This document shows, piece after piece, positions 16,282 to 26,052 of a stretch of 64,000 bases of DNA. Where the stretch lies: positions 28,056-92,055 of the forward strand of contig CAJEXL010000008.1 of the NCBI GenBank assembly GCA_903994365.1. The letters run 5' to 3'. The first letter of the stretch is position 1. The number at the start of each line of letters is the position of its first letter. The notes under the pieces are model-generated. The model made no database searches. It saw only the letters and a program-made list of their open reading frames with translations, and was not told the origin of the DNA. The position numbers and the translations under genes were made by a program. This DNA comes from an uncultured Chlorobiaceae bacterium. GTDB lineage: Bacteria > Bacteroidota > Chlorobiia > Chlorobiales > Chlorobiaceae.

Positions 16282-17634
16282 ATGAACTTGATCAGGCCTG
16301 TAGCGCGTTTCATTTTTATTATCTTTTTGCTCACCGTGCCATCACGCCTGCATGGCGCAGTGTTGTCAAGCGCTCCACTCACCCTTGATGATGCTGTGCG
16401 CATAGGGATTGAAAAGAGCCGGGCGCTTGAAATTGCCAGACTCGATCGTGATATGGCCGGGCAGAAAATCAGGGAGACGTGGTCAGAGGTTTTGCCGCAA
16501 ATCTCAGCCAGCAGCAGCTATACACGAACGCTGAAACCATCAGTTCTGCTGATGCCACCAAACCAGAGTTTTCCGACAGGAGTTCTTGAAACAAGCTCCG
16601 ATAACGCAGCGCGCGCCTCCATTGATCTTCGCCAGACGCTCTTCGACTGGTCTGCTTTTGCTGGTATAAAGGCAGCGAGTATTGTTCGCAAGATGAGTGA
16701 AGAGGCCTATCGCGGAGCCGAGGCCAACGTGGTTGCCGACATAAAAATAGCATACTTCGATGCCCTTATTGCAAAAGAGCAGTTGACACTCATTGAGCAG
16801 AGCATGGCAAGGTGGGAGCAATCACGCAAAGACACACGGGCCATGTTCAGGCAGGGAGTTGTCGCCGATATAGATACCCTTAAAGCCTGGCTCTCCGTCG
16901 AAAATCTCCGTCCGGAGCTGATGCAGGCAGAAAATCGGGTGGCCACCTCCATGACCAGGCTGAAAAACGTTATGGGCATCCCGGTTGAAAGCGGTGTGGT
17001 GCTCGGCGGGAAGCTTGAGATCACTTCTGCATCATATCCTGCCGACGTTGCTACAGCTTACCGTGAAGCAATTGATTCAAGGCCGGAGTTGCGTCAGCTC
17101 GACTATCAGGTGCAGGCTGAAGGCGAAAAGGTAAATGCCGCGCGTGCTGAACATTTTCCAATCCTCAGCGCTTTCGGCAAACTTGAGTCTCAAACTGCAT
17201 TTAATGATGGCACCTCATACTCTGATGCAAAATGGCCAGCATCATCGGCTGTCGGCCTTCAGCTCACCATGCCACTTTTTACCGGTTTTCGAATCAGCGC
17301 CAAGGTTGAACAGGCAAGGATAGGACAACTGCAAACCCGCACCAGGTATGATGAGCTTAAATCTGCTATCAGGGCAGAAATTGAGATAAGGGTACTGAAT
17401 TACAGGGAGTCACAAAAGAGAATAGAGGTACAGTCTAAAACTATCAGCGTCGCAGAGCGAAGCTACAATATTTCGCGCCTTCGCTTCAAAGAGGGGATAG
17501 GTTCACGCCTTGAGCTAACCGATGCTGAACTCCAGCTCAATAAAGCAAAAACTAACTATTTCCAGGCAGTTTACGACAATCTCGCAGCTACTGTTCAACT
17601 TGAAAAAGCCTTAGGGCGCAGGGTGGCAAAATAA
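16282..17634 (+). CDS. TolC-family outer-membrane efflux protein
   Basis: A 450-residue exported protein with an N-terminal hydrophobic signal (about 8-24, ending LHGA). Two long coiled-coil/strand repeats typical of the outer-membrane efflux protein family follow. The sequences LTLDDAVRIGIEKSRALEIA and RLRFKEGIGSRLELTDAELQ mark equivalent parts of the two halves. As a trimer it would form a periplasm-spanning channel. No inner-membrane pump or adaptor is adjacent, so its partner lies elsewhere. Its last 40 bp overlap the end of the convergent methyltransferase gene. Confidence 0.9.
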   Translation: MNLIRPVARFIFIIFLLTVPSRLHGAVLSSAPLTLDDAVRIGIEKSRALEIARLDRDMAGQKIRETWSEVLPQISASSSYTRTLKPSVLLMPPNQSFPTGVLETSSDNAARASIDLRQTLFDWSAFAGIKAASIVRKMSEEAYRGAEANVVADIKIAYFDALIAKEQLTLIEQSMARWEQSRKDTRAMFRQGVVADIDTLKAWLSVENLRPELMQAENRVATSMTRLKNVMGIPVESGVVLGGKLEITSASYPADVATAYREAIDSRPELRQLDYQVQAEGEKVNAARAEHFPILSAFGKLESQTAFNDGTSYSDAKWPASSAVGLQLTMPLFTGFRISAKVEQARIGQLQTRTRYDELKSAIRAEIEIRVLNYRESQKRIEVQSKTISVAERSYNISRLRFKEGIGSRLELTDAELQLNKAKTNYFQAVYDNLAATVQLEKALGRRVAK

Positions 17635-18539
17635 ATCACCCCAGCCCCCTCTCCAGGCCAGAGAATTCCCGTTCCGGCCTCAAAGGTGCCTCGGCAAAGT
17701 GAGCTGGCCATGCGCCAGATACTGAATGGCTGACTATTCGCCCTGCAGGCAAGCTCTTCACTATGAATACTGTTATACACAGCATCGGGAAAATAGGGAT
17801 GCTGCCTCGTGATGCTTAACCCATGGGGTTCAAGGAGTTTTGCAAGGGTCCCGGGCATAAAATGATAGAGATGACGTGGCGCATCATAAGCGATCCAGTT
17901 CTCTCGATAATGGTTGGCGCCAGCACAAGCGGGGTTGGGGAGCGTTATAACAAGCAAGCCCTCAGGCTCAAGTAGCCCTGTAACAGCGCGAAGCGTTGCA
18001 TGGAGATCGTGAATATGCTCAAGCGTATGCCACAACACAATACGGTCAAATTTTCCCTCCAACCCCTTTAGCGAAGGAGAGATTGTCAGCCCGAAGTGCT
18101 CCCTGGCGTGAGCTGCCGATGCACTATCAGGCTCTACGCCAGCCAGATGAGCGAGCTGCGCTCCACTGCGATGAAAAAAGTTCAGCAGATCACCGGTAGA
18201 AGAGCCGATTTCAAGGACTGAAAGCGTTTTGACAGGCTTGAGACAACTGCCAAGAATAAGGCGAGCCCTGTAGCGAAGCAGGAGAGAGCGTGCCGCCAAA
18301 TAAGCCCTCTCTTTCAGAGAAGCGATGTTCCGATTCTGAAGAAAAGGATCATAGAGAGGGCTCTGGTAATAAGAGGCAATTTCACTGCTGTCGGGACGCG
18401 GATTGAGTATGACAAGACCTGAGGTGCATGACTGAACAAGCTTCCAGCGCATCTTTTGGGAAACATCGAAACGGTCGGAAACCGTCAGCCATGGAACGAA
18501 CTCTTGTGAGTTGCTGACAGGGCAGGAGAGACTTTCCAT
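17595..18539 (-). CDS. Class I SAM-dependent methyltransferase
   Basis: A 314-residue protein with the SAM-binding motif LEIGSSTGD (residues 109-117) and the later motif FDRIVLWHTLEHIHD. This is the Methyltransf_23 type seen in small-molecule, lipid and glycan methylation. A 100-residue N-terminal extension contains a hydrophobic helical stretch of unclear role. It follows the HIT gene by 19 bp on the same strand. Its 3' end reaches 40 bp into the convergent tolC-like gene, so the two transcripts overlap. The substrate cannot be inferred. Confidence 0.85.
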   Translation of the reverse strand: MESLSCPVSNSQEFVPWLTVSDRFDVSQKMRWKLVQSCTSGLVILNPRPDSSEIASYYQSPLYDPFLQNRNIASLKERAYLAARSLLLRYRARLILGSCLKPVKTLSVLEIGSSTGDLLNFFHRSGAQLAHLAGVEPDSASAAHAREHFGLTISPSLKGLEGKFDRIVLWHTLEHIHDLHATLRAVTGLLEPEGLLVITLPNPACAGANHYRENWIAYDAPRHLYHFMPGTLAKLLEPHGLSITRQHPYFPDAVYNSIHSEELACRANSQPFSIWRMASSLCRGTFEAGTGILWPGEGAGVIYFATLRPKAFSS

Positions 18540-18558
18540 AGAGTCGAAAGGAAAGATG

Positions 18559-19077
18559 TTACGGCTTTACCTTCCCTGTGAGCTCAGCAAAGGCTTTTTT
18601 GAGATTATTATAAGTCGATGCCATATCATTACTAAGGACTTTGGCATCAGAAAGCACTGGCATGAAATTAGTGTCCCCTTCCCAGCGAGGCACGATATGA
18701 AAGTGAATGTGGTTGTCAACACTTCCACCAGCAACCCGACCAAGATTTGCACCGACATTAAACCCTTGAGGTTTGAGGGTAAGCTTAAGTGCTCTGATCG
18801 ACAGATCAGTCAGTTCCATCACCTCAAGTTTGGTCTCTTGGTCAAGCTCTGAAAATTCAGCCGTCTGGGTAAAGGGGATAACCATCAGATGTCCGCAATT
18901 GTAGGGATAAAGATTCATGATGATAAAACATCTTTTTCCCCGATAGAGAACAAAACGCTTCTCATCCTCCTCAGGAGGTATATCAGCAAAAACAGACTTT
19001 CCCTCTTTCGACGCAGGTTTGTCATTCTTGAATGATTGCATGTACACTTCACGCCAGGGTGAGTACATTCTGTCCAT
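18559..19077 (-). CDS. HIT-family hydrolase
   Basis: A 172-residue histidine-triad protein with the motif NHIHFHIVPRW, which supplies the H-x-H-x-H nucleotide-binding loop. The family hydrolyses dinucleoside polyphosphates or nucleotide-phosphoramidates. The open frame extends to 19143 but would then run into the tRNA-Leu gene at 19119-19203. The ATG at 19077 gives an MDRMYSPWR start, which is the typical beginning of AP4A-hydrolase-like HIT proteins. It lies 41 bp after the tRNA and precedes the methyltransferase by 19 bp, so the four may share one transcript. Confidence 0.92.
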   Translation of the reverse strand: MDRMYSPWREVYMQSFKNDKPASKEGKSVFADIPPEEDEKRFVLYRGKRCFIIMNLYPYNCGHLMVIPFTQTAEFSELDQETKLEVMELTDLSIRALKLTLKPQGFNVGANLGRVAGGSVDNHIHFHIVPRWEGDTNFMPVLSDAKVLSNDMASTYNNLKKAFAELTGKVKP

Positions 19078-19118
19078 GACGAAAGGCCTCCACGAGATTG
19101 CTATGTTTCCGAGAAGAG

Positions 19119-19203
19119 TACCAAAGATGGGAATCGAACCCACACGAGTTATTCACTCACTGGATTTTGAGTCCAGCGCGTCTACCAGTTCCGCCACTTT
19201 GGC
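19119..19203 (-). tRNA. tRNA-Leu (CAA)
   Basis: An 85-nt cloverleaf read on the minus strand. The acceptor arm GCCAAAG pairs with CTTTGGT, the discriminator is A, and no CCA is encoded. The anticodon arm is CTGGA-CTCAAAA-TCCAG, giving CAA for UUG codons. The long variable arm (TGAGTGAATAACTCG region) is the class II feature of leucine tRNAs. Confidence 0.95.
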
Positions 19204-19217
19204 ATACTTACGAGCGG

Positions 19218-19299
19218 TGCGAGAGAAGGGAATCGAACCCTCACGCCTCACGGCACTAGTTCCTAAGACTAGCGTGTATACCAATTTCACCACTCTCGC
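19218..19299 (-). tRNA. tRNA-Leu (UAG)
   Basis: An 82-nt cloverleaf on the minus strand. The acceptor arm GCGAGAG pairs with CTCTCGC with discriminator A. The anticodon arm CTAGT-CTTAGGA-ACTAG gives UAG, reading CUA/CUN codons. It has a class II variable arm (GCCGTGAGGC). It is 14 bp upstream of tRNA-Leu(CAA) and probably processed from the same transcript. Confidence 0.95.
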
Positions 19300-19440
19300 A
19301 TTTCAGGCCAATAATATACGTGGTTTTTATTCTAATAAAAACTATCTTTCGAAAAAGTTTTGCGGCGTATGATGTTATACATGACACAGACAGTAACACG
19401 CTACTAATAAATTCATGCCGGTTTCTACAGTTTTCAGCCT

Positions 19441-20034
19441 ATGTCGTCTCATCTACACCGTGTTGCAGATACTATATCGTGGGTCATCAGCCCTGTAGTT
19501 GTTGCACCAGCAGCTTACGCAGCAATAGTGATGCTCGGATTCGGCGACGATTTGAACAGTATCTCCTTTCTGATGGTGCTCTTTTTTGCCAGCACCATTG
19601 CTCCTGTGCTCCTTATTACCGGGCTGAAAAAAACAGGCAAGATTTCCGATTATAATATCACCTTCAGGGAGCAACGTTTTCTTCCATTATTGGCTCTTGT
19701 CGGTGTTAACGCCCTTGGTTACGAGTTTATGCAACAGCTTGATGCACCGAGGCTTTTGACCGGAATTCTGCTTTTTAATGCGGTCAATATGGTCGTTATC
19801 CTCCTGATCACCCTCCAGTGGAAGATCAGTATTCATCTCTTTACACTGGCATCTTCGGTAGCACTACTGTTTGTACAGTTTGGTGCCACCGCTTTTTGGC
19901 TGCTGCCTCTTGTGCCGCTGCTGATGTGGTCAAGAATTCTCCTTAAGGCTCATAATTTCATGCAAACCCTTGTCGGAGGAGTGGTTGGTTTTATCATTAC
20001 CTTTGCTGAGTTAACATGGTGGACGGGACTGTGA
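19441..20034 (+). CDS. PAP2-like integral membrane protein
   Basis: A 197-residue protein with about six hydrophobic helices. The second half contains WKISIH and, further on, SRILLKAHNFMQTLVGGVVG, which echo the SGH and SR-x5-H-x3-D motifs of PAP2-type phosphatases. The catalytic pattern is weakened, so it may be a divergent or non-enzymatic relative. Members act on lipid phosphates or polyprenyl pyrophosphates at the membrane. It begins the plus-strand cluster that includes the ferrochelatase-like protein and overlaps that gene by 19 bp if the latter starts at its ATG. Confidence 0.6.
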   Translation: MSSHLHRVADTISWVISPVVVAPAAYAAIVMLGFGDDLNSISFLMVLFFASTIAPVLLITGLKKTGKISDYNITFREQRFLPLLALVGVNALGYEFMQQLDAPRLLTGILLFNAVNMVVILLITLQWKISIHLFTLASSVALLFVQFGATAFWLLPLVPLLMWSRILLKAHNFMQTLVGGVVGFIITFAELTWWTGL

Positions 20035-21086
20035 GCAGGAAAAAATATGCTGTTATTGTTACCACCTATGGCGAAGTTGAGGATGTTACCATAAGGAACC
20101 TCTGGCCAAGCTCACGAAAAATTCTCAAGGCAGTAACCCGTCAGATTGTCCACATTCCAGCAGCGCTCATCTACTTTATAGCAGATTACCGCTCAACAAA
20201 ACATTATATCAAGTGGAAAATCAACCATTATCAATCATCTCTTCTTGCGGTTAATCGTGCCCAGACAGAGAGGCTTAGTGAAGCCCTTGCTGCGAGCAGG
20301 AGCCCTTTTTTATCAACAATTGAGGTTGATGTCACCGATGCCTACTATTTTGTTTTGCCCTCTCTTGAAGAGAAGCTGCAGCAACTTCGGAGCTATTATG
20401 ACGGAGTTGTTGTTGTGCCGATGATCCCGGTTGAATCAGCATTTTCCTGTGGAGTTGCCTGCCAGATGGTGGTTGACAGTTATGGAGAGAGCAGCTTTAG
20501 CCAGGTGAGGGTGCTCAGCAAGCTATGGAATGACGAGCGTCTCCACAACATCTATGCAAATTATCTCTTCGGGCAAATAGCCGCCCCTTTGCAACGGAAA
20601 AAAAAAAGCGGAGGCAGAATAGGACTGGTGCTCGTTATACATGGCACGCTGGTGAAAGATCGTGCAGGCAATCCACCACCCCTCTTCACCGGCCTTGTCG
20701 AGACCATAGCATTTTTTACCGCAATGAAACAGACCATCATGGCTCACCCAGGGAACATCTTTACACAGGTACGACAAGGGTGCATCAACCACTCAAGGGG
20801 AGGGGAGTGGACATCCGAGACTATTGAAAAAGCCCTTGCGGAGTTCAAAGCGGAAGGGTACGACGGAGTGGTGATGTTTCCTTACGGTTTTTTTGCCGAT
20901 AACAGTGAAACGGAATATGATTCATGTAAAAAACTGGAAAAGGCAGCTTTTCCGCTCTTCCAATATGTGCGCTGTATTAACGACACCCCTGAATTTATCT
21001 GTTGGCTTTCGGGCAAGGTGCTTGATGGCCTCCAGGCGCTCAACAACCTTCAGGTGGCGCTTCAAGCTCTTGAACGCCGCCCGTAA
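20016..21086 (+). CDS. Ferrochelatase-like protein (HemH superfamily, divergent)
   Basis: A 356-residue protein with the two signatures of HemH. VIHGTLV contains the catalytic His region, and FPYGFFADNSETEYD corresponds to the GF-x-SD-x2-ETLYE motif with the metal-binding Glu. The N-terminus (VIVTTYGEVED) departs from the usual VLLVNLGTP, and the middle carries an extended helical segment. It may be the heme-forming enzyme or a divergent chelatase working on another tetrapyrrole. The start is either the ATG at 20016 or a GTG at 20031 that overlaps the upstream stop by GTGA. Confidence 0.7.
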   Translation: MVDGTVSRKKYAVIVTTYGEVEDVTIRNLWPSSRKILKAVTRQIVHIPAALIYFIADYRSTKHYIKWKINHYQSSLLAVNRAQTERLSEALAASRSPFLSTIEVDVTDAYYFVLPSLEEKLQQLRSYYDGVVVVPMIPVESAFSCGVACQMVVDSYGESSFSQVRVLSKLWNDERLHNIYANYLFGQIAAPLQRKKKSGGRIGLVLVIHGTLVKDRAGNPPPLFTGLVETIAFFTAMKQTIMAHPGNIFTQVRQGCINHSRGGEWTSETIEKALAEFKAEGYDGVVMFPYGFFADNSETEYDSCKKLEKAAFPLFQYVRCINDTPEFICWLSGKVLDGLQALNNLQVALQALERRP

Positions 21087-21095
21087 TCATATATC

Positions 21096-21713
21096 ATGGA
21101 AACTGACACAAAGGAAACAAAGAGAGATAAGTGCGAAACAGTGCTGCTCCAAGAGACCACGAATGGAAGGAACGAGTATGAAGAGGCGCTGACCCTTCTC
21201 GAAAAGCAGCGCACAAGTGAAGCGATAGAGCTGCTCAATCGCTGCATTGTAGCCATGCCACGCGATCCCGTTATGCTTTATGCTCGAGCGGTAACCCATA
21301 TCGCGACCGCCGACTACCGGAAAGCGGCCTGTGATCTGCTGAAGAGTATCGCCATCGATCGCACGCAGCTCCATGCCTGGAAGCAGCTTGGTTTTGTGCA
21401 GTTCATGCTTGGCAAAGAGGATGCTGCCCTGAAAACCCTTAAGCAGGCTCTGGAGATCGACCCGAACTATGCGCCAGTCTACACTGTGCTGGGAGATATC
21501 TATATTGACCGTGCACAGTTTTCAGAAGCAAAAGAGGCGTTCGAAAAAGCGCTTGAGCTTGATCCTGATCAGGTTGAACCCCACAGTAAACTGGCGATGT
21601 ATTATGTGGCAAGGGGCGATATGAAAGGGCTGAAACGAGAGTATGAGATACTCAAAACGCTTGATGCCTCTTTGGCAGAACAGATTAGAACCCTATTTTT
21701 TGATGTACCATGA
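21096..21713 (+). CDS. Tetratricopeptide repeat protein
   Basis: A 205-residue soluble protein with about four consecutive TPR motifs (for example AWKQLGFVQFMLGKEDAALK, then APVYTVLGDIYIDRAQFSEA). It has no signal peptide or membrane segment. TPR arrays scaffold protein-protein contacts. It follows the ferrochelatase-like gene by 9 bp and overlaps the next small membrane-protein gene by ATGA, so all are probably one operon. Its partner is unknown. Confidence 0.85.
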   Translation: METDTKETKRDKCETVLLQETTNGRNEYEEALTLLEKQRTSEAIELLNRCIVAMPRDPVMLYARAVTHIATADYRKAACDLLKSIAIDRTQLHAWKQLGFVQFMLGKEDAALKTLKQALEIDPNYAPVYTVLGDIYIDRAQFSEAKEAFEKALELDPDQVEPHSKLAMYYVARGDMKGLKREYEILKTLDASLAEQIRTLFFDVP

Positions 21714-21937
21714 AACTTTTTACTGATGCAGAGAAGAGAAAGCGATTTATGAAGAGAGGTTTGCCATATCTGCTTGGCATAGCCTGGACACCCATTATTG
21801 GAGTGGTTGTTACTGCGGCGGTTGGCAAACCTGTTGCGGGGCTGATTGGCTGGCAATCGACGCTGGCGGTTACAGGTTTGATAACCTTGGTGGTGGTTTA
21901 CCTGTTGCTGAAGTTTTTCAGGCGTACAGGGCAATAG
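21710..21937 (+). CDS. Small membrane protein of unknown function
   Basis: A 75-residue protein with a basic N-terminus and two hydrophobic helices (about 18-38 and 47-66), ending in a basic tail (KFFRRTGQ). It overlaps the TPR gene by the ATGA junction at 21710-21713, strongly suggesting coupled translation. I recognise no family. It is the last gene before the nuo operon, and the roughly 150 bp between them probably contain the nuo promoter. Confidence 0.65.
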   Translation: MKLFTDAEKRKRFMKRGLPYLLGIAWTPIIGVVVTAAVGKPVAGLIGWQSTLAVTGLITLVVVYLLLKFFRRTGQ

Positions 21938-22085
21938 AGAGAGGATGATTGCACGCCAGATTCTTTGAAAGGCTATTTTTTTCTGTGCCGGAAGGATTTT
22001 TTTTTTATATTTGGCAACCTGTGCAGAAAGGTAGTGCAGTGCAGGAAAAACCGCCAAAGGCGGCATTAACTCAAATTGGCACGAC

Positions 22086-22529
22086 ATGGATCAGACGCTC
22101 AGTAATTTTGGAAATGTATTTGTCTTCCTGGCTCTTGGCATAGTTTTCGTTGCCGGAGGGTTTCTTACCGCTCGTATGCTGCGCCCGCAAAGGCCTAATC
22201 CAGCGAAGAACTCGACCTATGAATGTGGAGAAGAGGCAATCGGCAGCGCATGGATGAAGTTTAACATCAGGTTTTATGTTGTGGCGCTTATCTTTATCAT
22301 TTTTGATGTTGAAGTTGTTTTCCTTTTTCCATGGGCAACAGTCTTCAAGCAGCTTGGATCATTTGCTCTCATTGAGGCGCTTGTATTTGCCGGTATCCTT
22401 ATTCTTGGTCTCGCATACGCCTGGGTAAAAGGTGATCTTGACTGGGTAAGGCCTACACCTAATATCCCTAAAATGCCAGAGATGCCGGAATCGAGCTCGA
22501 CAAAATCTCCATCAATCACTCTTCAATAG
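22086..22529 (+). CDS. nuoA: NADH-quinone oxidoreductase subunit A
   Basis: A 147-residue membrane subunit with three predicted helices. The conserved loop [20 protein letters not shown] at 49-68 and the following [15 protein letters not shown] match NuoA/ND3, which lies at the junction of the membrane and peripheral arms of complex I. It is the first gene of the eleven-gene nuo operon, and nuoB follows after 6 bp. Confidence 0.96.
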   Translation: MDQTLSNFGNVFVFLALGIVFVAGGFLTARMLRPQRPNPAKNSTYECGEEAIGSAWMKFNIRFYVVALIFIIFDVEVVFLFPWATVFKQLGSFALIEALVFAGILILGLAYAWVKGDLDWVRPTPNIPKMPEMPESSSTKSPSITLQ

Positions 22530-22535
22530 ATCGTT

Positions 22536-23105
22536 ATGGGTTTACTCGATGCCGCAATCACAAGGCACAACGTTCTGGTGACATCAGTTGACAATGTCCT
22601 GAACTGGGCACGTCTCTCATCACTCTGGCCTATGGGTTTTGGTCTTGCCTGCTGTGCCATTGAGATGATGGCCACCAACGCTTCCAATTACGATCTTGAG
22701 CGCTTCGGTATATTTCCCCGCTCATCACCCCGCCAGTCAGATCTTATGATTGTTGCCGGCACGGTTACCATGAAGATGGCTGAGAGGGTTATTCGCCTCT
22801 ATGAGCAGATGCCGGAGCCGCGATATGTACTCTCTATGGGGAGTTGCTCCAACTGTGGTGGACCCTACTGGGAACATGGCTACCATGTACTGAAGGGTGT
22901 GGATCGTGTTATTCCTGTTGATGTCTATGTGCCGGGTTGTCCTCCGAGGCCTGAGGCGCTTATTGGTGGTCTCATGAAGGTCCAAGAGTTGATAAGGATG
23001 GAGCAGATCGGTATATCCAGAGCGGATGCACTGAAAAAGCTTGCCGAAAAGGCTCTGGATCCAAAGTTTATTGTGGAGCGGGAGCGAAAAGCTGCATTTG
23101 CTTGA
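22536..23105 (+). CDS. nuoB: NADH-quinone oxidoreductase subunit B
   Basis: A 189-residue subunit that holds the terminal iron-sulfur cluster N2. The ligand region is visible: adjacent cysteines in [10 protein letters not shown], then [11 protein letters not shown] and [10 protein letters not shown]2 passes electrons to quinone at the junction of the two arms. The length and order are typical. Confidence 0.97.
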   Translation: MGLLDAAITRHNVLVTSVDNVLNWARLSSLWPMGFGLACCAIEMMATNASNYDLERFGIFPRSSPRQSDLMIVAGTVTMKMAERVIRLYEQMPEPRYVLSMGSCSNCGGPYWEHGYHVLKGVDRVIPVDVYVPGCPPRPEALIGGLMKVQELIRMEQIGISRADALKKLAEKALDPKFIVERERKAAFA

Positions 23106-23129
23106 TTAACTTATAAGGCTTACTGTCAG

Positions 23130-23648
23130 ATGGAAGAAGGAAAGGTGGTATCGCAGTCGGTTCAGGAGAGCGCTGCAGCATACAGTATAATTCAGGAGAG
23201 ATTTGGCGACGCAGTATCAGCCTTTAATGCCAATGAAACCATGCCCTTTTTAGAGGTGGTTGATACTGATCGCTGGGTTGAGATAGCACTGTTTATGCGT
23301 GATCATGCAAAGCTTAAGTTTAACTATATGGCATGTCTCACCGGCGTTGACTATCCCGCAGATGAGAAGGTTGGCATTATTTGTAATTTTGAGTCACTTG
23401 CCCTGCTCAATCATAAGATTGCCGTCAAGCTGAAATGTGTCCGAAAGAATGGTTCGCTACCGAGCGTCGCCTGTGTCTGGCATACAGCAAACTGGCATGA
23501 AAGAGAGGCTTACGATCTTTTTGGTATCACCTTTACAGGTCATCCAGAGATGAAAAGAATTCTCTGTCCCGACGACTGGGAAGGTTATCCATTGCTGAAA
23601 GATTACAAGGTTCAGGAGAAGTATCATGGGATAAAGGTACCCTACTAA
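23130..23648 (+). CDS. nuoC: NADH-quinone oxidoreductase subunit C
   Basis: A 172-residue subunit ending in the 30-kDa family motif: WHEREAYDLFGITFTGHPEM, then DDWEGYPLLKDY. NuoC packs against NuoD in the quinone-reducing peripheral module. It is separate from nuoD, unlike the fused NuoCD of enterobacteria. The gene sits 24 bp after nuoB. Confidence 0.96.
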   Translation: MEEGKVVSQSVQESAAAYSIIQERFGDAVSAFNANETMPFLEVVDTDRWVEIALFMRDHAKLKFNYMACLTGVDYPADEKVGIICNFESLALLNHKIAVKLKCVRKNGSLPSVACVWHTANWHEREAYDLFGITFTGHPEMKRILCPDDWEGYPLLKDYKVQEKYHGIKVPY

Positions 23649-23680
23649 CAGTGTTTTAAATAGTAAAAGCAGCTCATAGT

Positions 23681-24883
23681 ATGCAGGAATTAGATACAGT
23701 CGGACAGGGTTCTGTCAGGGTTACCCGGATAAGCGAAAAGCTCGTCATTCTTGAAAAAGATCTTGCCACCGAGCAGATGGTGCTTGCCATGGGTCCACAA
23801 CATCCTTCGACTCACGGGGTGCTCAAGCTGGAGTGTCTTACCGATGGAGAGGTGATTACAGAGGCCATACCTGTTCTCGGCTATCTCCACCGCTGTTTTG
23901 AGAAGTGTTGCGAGAATATCGATTACCCTGCAGTTGTTCCTTATACCGACCGGCTTGATTATCTTGCTGGCATGAACAGCGAATTTGCCTATGCCCTTGC
24001 CGTAGAAAAGCTTCTTGATATCGAAATCCCGCGCCGTGCAGAGTTTATTCGAGTTATTATGGCCGAGCTGAACAGGATTGCATCGCATCTTGTTGCTATC
24101 GGCACCTACGGAATTGATCTTGGTGCCTTTACCCCATTTCTCTTCTGTTTCCGTGATCGAGAGATAATTCTTGGTCTTCTTGAGTGGGCATCCGGTGCGC
24201 GAATGCTCTATAACTATATATGGATTGGCGGTCTTGCCTGCGATGTGCCCGCTGACTTCCTGAAAAGAGTGAGGGAGTTTATCACCTATTTCAGGCCAAA
24301 AGCGGTTGAACTGCAGGAGCTGCTTACCGGAAACGAAATCTTTGTCAAACGCACCTATGGTGTAGGCATTATGCCTGCTGATGTGGCCATTAACTACGGT
24401 TGGTCTGGCCCCATGCTTCGTGGTTCAGGTGTCAAGTGGGATTTGAGAAGAAACGACCCCTACTCAGTTTATCCTGAAATTGACTTCAAGGTCGTGGTTC
24501 CCGACGGAAAGCATTCTGTTATAGGCGACTGCCTTTCACGCCACATAGTTCGTGCGGTTGAGATGGAAGAGAGTCTTAAAATTATTGAGCAGTGCATCGA
24601 CAAAATCCCATCATCGGAAGGGTTTAACTCAAGGTCAGCCATTCCTAAGCGTATCCGTCCCAAAGCAGGAGAGGTTTACTCTCGCGCCGAGAATCCCCGC
24701 GGTGAACTCGGTTTCTATATTGAAAGTGATGGTAAATCGACCAAGCCGATACGCTGTAAGGCCCGGTCATCATGCTTTGTCAATCTTTCCGCTATGAAAG
24801 ATCTCTCAAAAGGTCAGCTTATACCAGATCTCGTCGCCATCATAGGCAGTATCGATATTGTGCTTGGGGAGGTTGATCGATGA
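23681..24883 (+). CDS. nuoD: NADH-quinone oxidoreductase subunit D
   Basis: A 400-residue 49-kDa-type subunit related to the large subunit of NiFe hydrogenases. The [15 protein letters not shown] motif near residue 32 and the later [20 protein letters not shown] are diagnostic; they form part of the quinone-binding cavity with NuoB. It overlaps nuoH by ATGA at 24880-24883. Confidence 0.97.
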   Translation: MQELDTVGQGSVRVTRISEKLVILEKDLATEQMVLAMGPQHPSTHGVLKLECLTDGEVITEAIPVLGYLHRCFEKCCENIDYPAVVPYTDRLDYLAGMNSEFAYALAVEKLLDIEIPRRAEFIRVIMAELNRIASHLVAIGTYGIDLGAFTPFLFCFRDREIILGLLEWASGARMLYNYIWIGGLACDVPADFLKRVREFITYFRPKAVELQELLTGNEIFVKRTYGVGIMPADVAINYGWSGPMLRGSGVKWDLRRNDPYSVYPEIDFKVVVPDGKHSVIGDCLSRHIVRAVEMEESLKIIEQCIDKIPSSEGFNSRSAIPKRIRPKAGEVYSRAENPRGELGFYIESDGKSTKPIRCKARSSCFVNLSAMKDLSKGQLIPDLVAIIGSIDIVLGEVDR

Positions 24884-25998
24884 GCACAACTGCATTATCT
24901 CAATTCAGCATGCCTTTTCTTATGGGTAACGGTCTCAATTCCTGGTCTGAGGCACTCGTCGGCTTCAATCTTCTGGGTCTGCCTCTTGGTCTTATTATTC
25001 TTGCCGCCATTCCGCTTGTCTTTATAGCGCTCTATTCTCTTACCTACGGGGTCTACGGTGAGCGCAAGATCTCTGCATTCATGCAGGATCGTCTCGGTCC
25101 GATGGAGGTTGGTAAATGGGGTATCCTTCAGACACTTGCAGATATTCTCAAACTTATCCAGAAAGAGGATATTGTTCCAACATCAGCCGACAAATTTCTT
25201 TTCGTAATCGGCCCTGGAATACTCTTTGTCGGCTCTTTTCTTGCCTACGCAGTGCTACCCTTCAGCCCAGCCTTTATAGGGGCAAGCCTTAATGTTGGTC
25301 TCTATTACGCCATAGCTATTGTGGCTATTGAAGTTGTAGGCATTCTTGCCGCCGGGTGGGGCTCAAACAATAAATGGTCTCTTTACGGTGCTATCCGGAG
25401 CGTTGCACAGATTGTCAGTTACGAAATTCCCGCTGCCATCGCCCTGCTCTGCGGTGCCATGATGGCAGGCACTCTCGACATGCAGCAGATCAATGTGTTA
25501 CAATCAGGCGCTTACGGTTTTGCCCACTTCTTCCTTTTTCAATCACCAATTGCCTGGCTGCCATTTTTAATCTACTTTATCGCCTCCCTTGCCGAGGTAA
25601 ACCGTGCGCCATTCGATATACCCGAAGCGGAGTCAGAGTTGGTGGCAGGATACTTTACAGAATACTCAGGTATGAAGTTTGCGGTGATTTTTTTGGCCGA
25701 ATACGGCAGCATGTTTATGGTCTCTGCCATTATCTCAGTGGTCTTTCTTGGCGGCTGGAACTCACCACTTCCAAATCTCGGCTCATTTGCTTTGAATGAC
25801 TGGACAAATGGCCCGGTATGGGGCGCCTTCTGGATGATTATGAAAGGCTTCTTTTTTATCTTTATACAGATGTGGCTACGCTGGACATTGCCTCGCCTCA
25901 GGGTTGACCAGTTGATGTACCTTTGCTGGAAAGTATTGACCCCATTCGCCTTTATCAGCTTTGTACTGACAGCGATCTGGGAAATTTATGTTCCTTAA
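24880..25998 (+). CDS. nuoH: NADH-quinone oxidoreductase subunit H
   Basis: A 372-residue membrane subunit with eight or so helices, matching NuoH/ND1. The segments [19 protein letters not shown] (45-65 region) and [20 protein letters not shown] are signatures that line the quinone entry channel. Translation is coupled to nuoD through ATGA. Confidence 0.97.
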   Translation: MSTTALSQFSMPFLMGNGLNSWSEALVGFNLLGLPLGLIILAAIPLVFIALYSLTYGVYGERKISAFMQDRLGPMEVGKWGILQTLADILKLIQKEDIVPTSADKFLFVIGPGILFVGSFLAYAVLPFSPAFIGASLNVGLYYAIAIVAIEVVGILAAGWGSNNKWSLYGAIRSVAQIVSYEIPAAIALLCGAMMAGTLDMQQINVLQSGAYGFAHFFLFQSPIAWLPFLIYFIASLAEVNRAPFDIPEAESELVAGYFTEYSGMKFAVIFLAEYGSMFMVSAIISVVFLGGWNSPLPNLGSFALNDWTNGPVWGAFWMIMKGFFFIFIQMWLRWTLPRLRVDQLMYLCWKVLTPFAFISFVLTAIWEIYVP

Positions 25999-26052
25999 GG
26001 GAGAGAAGAAAAATTTAACAGTCAATGCAGGAACCGTAATGACGTACAGATT

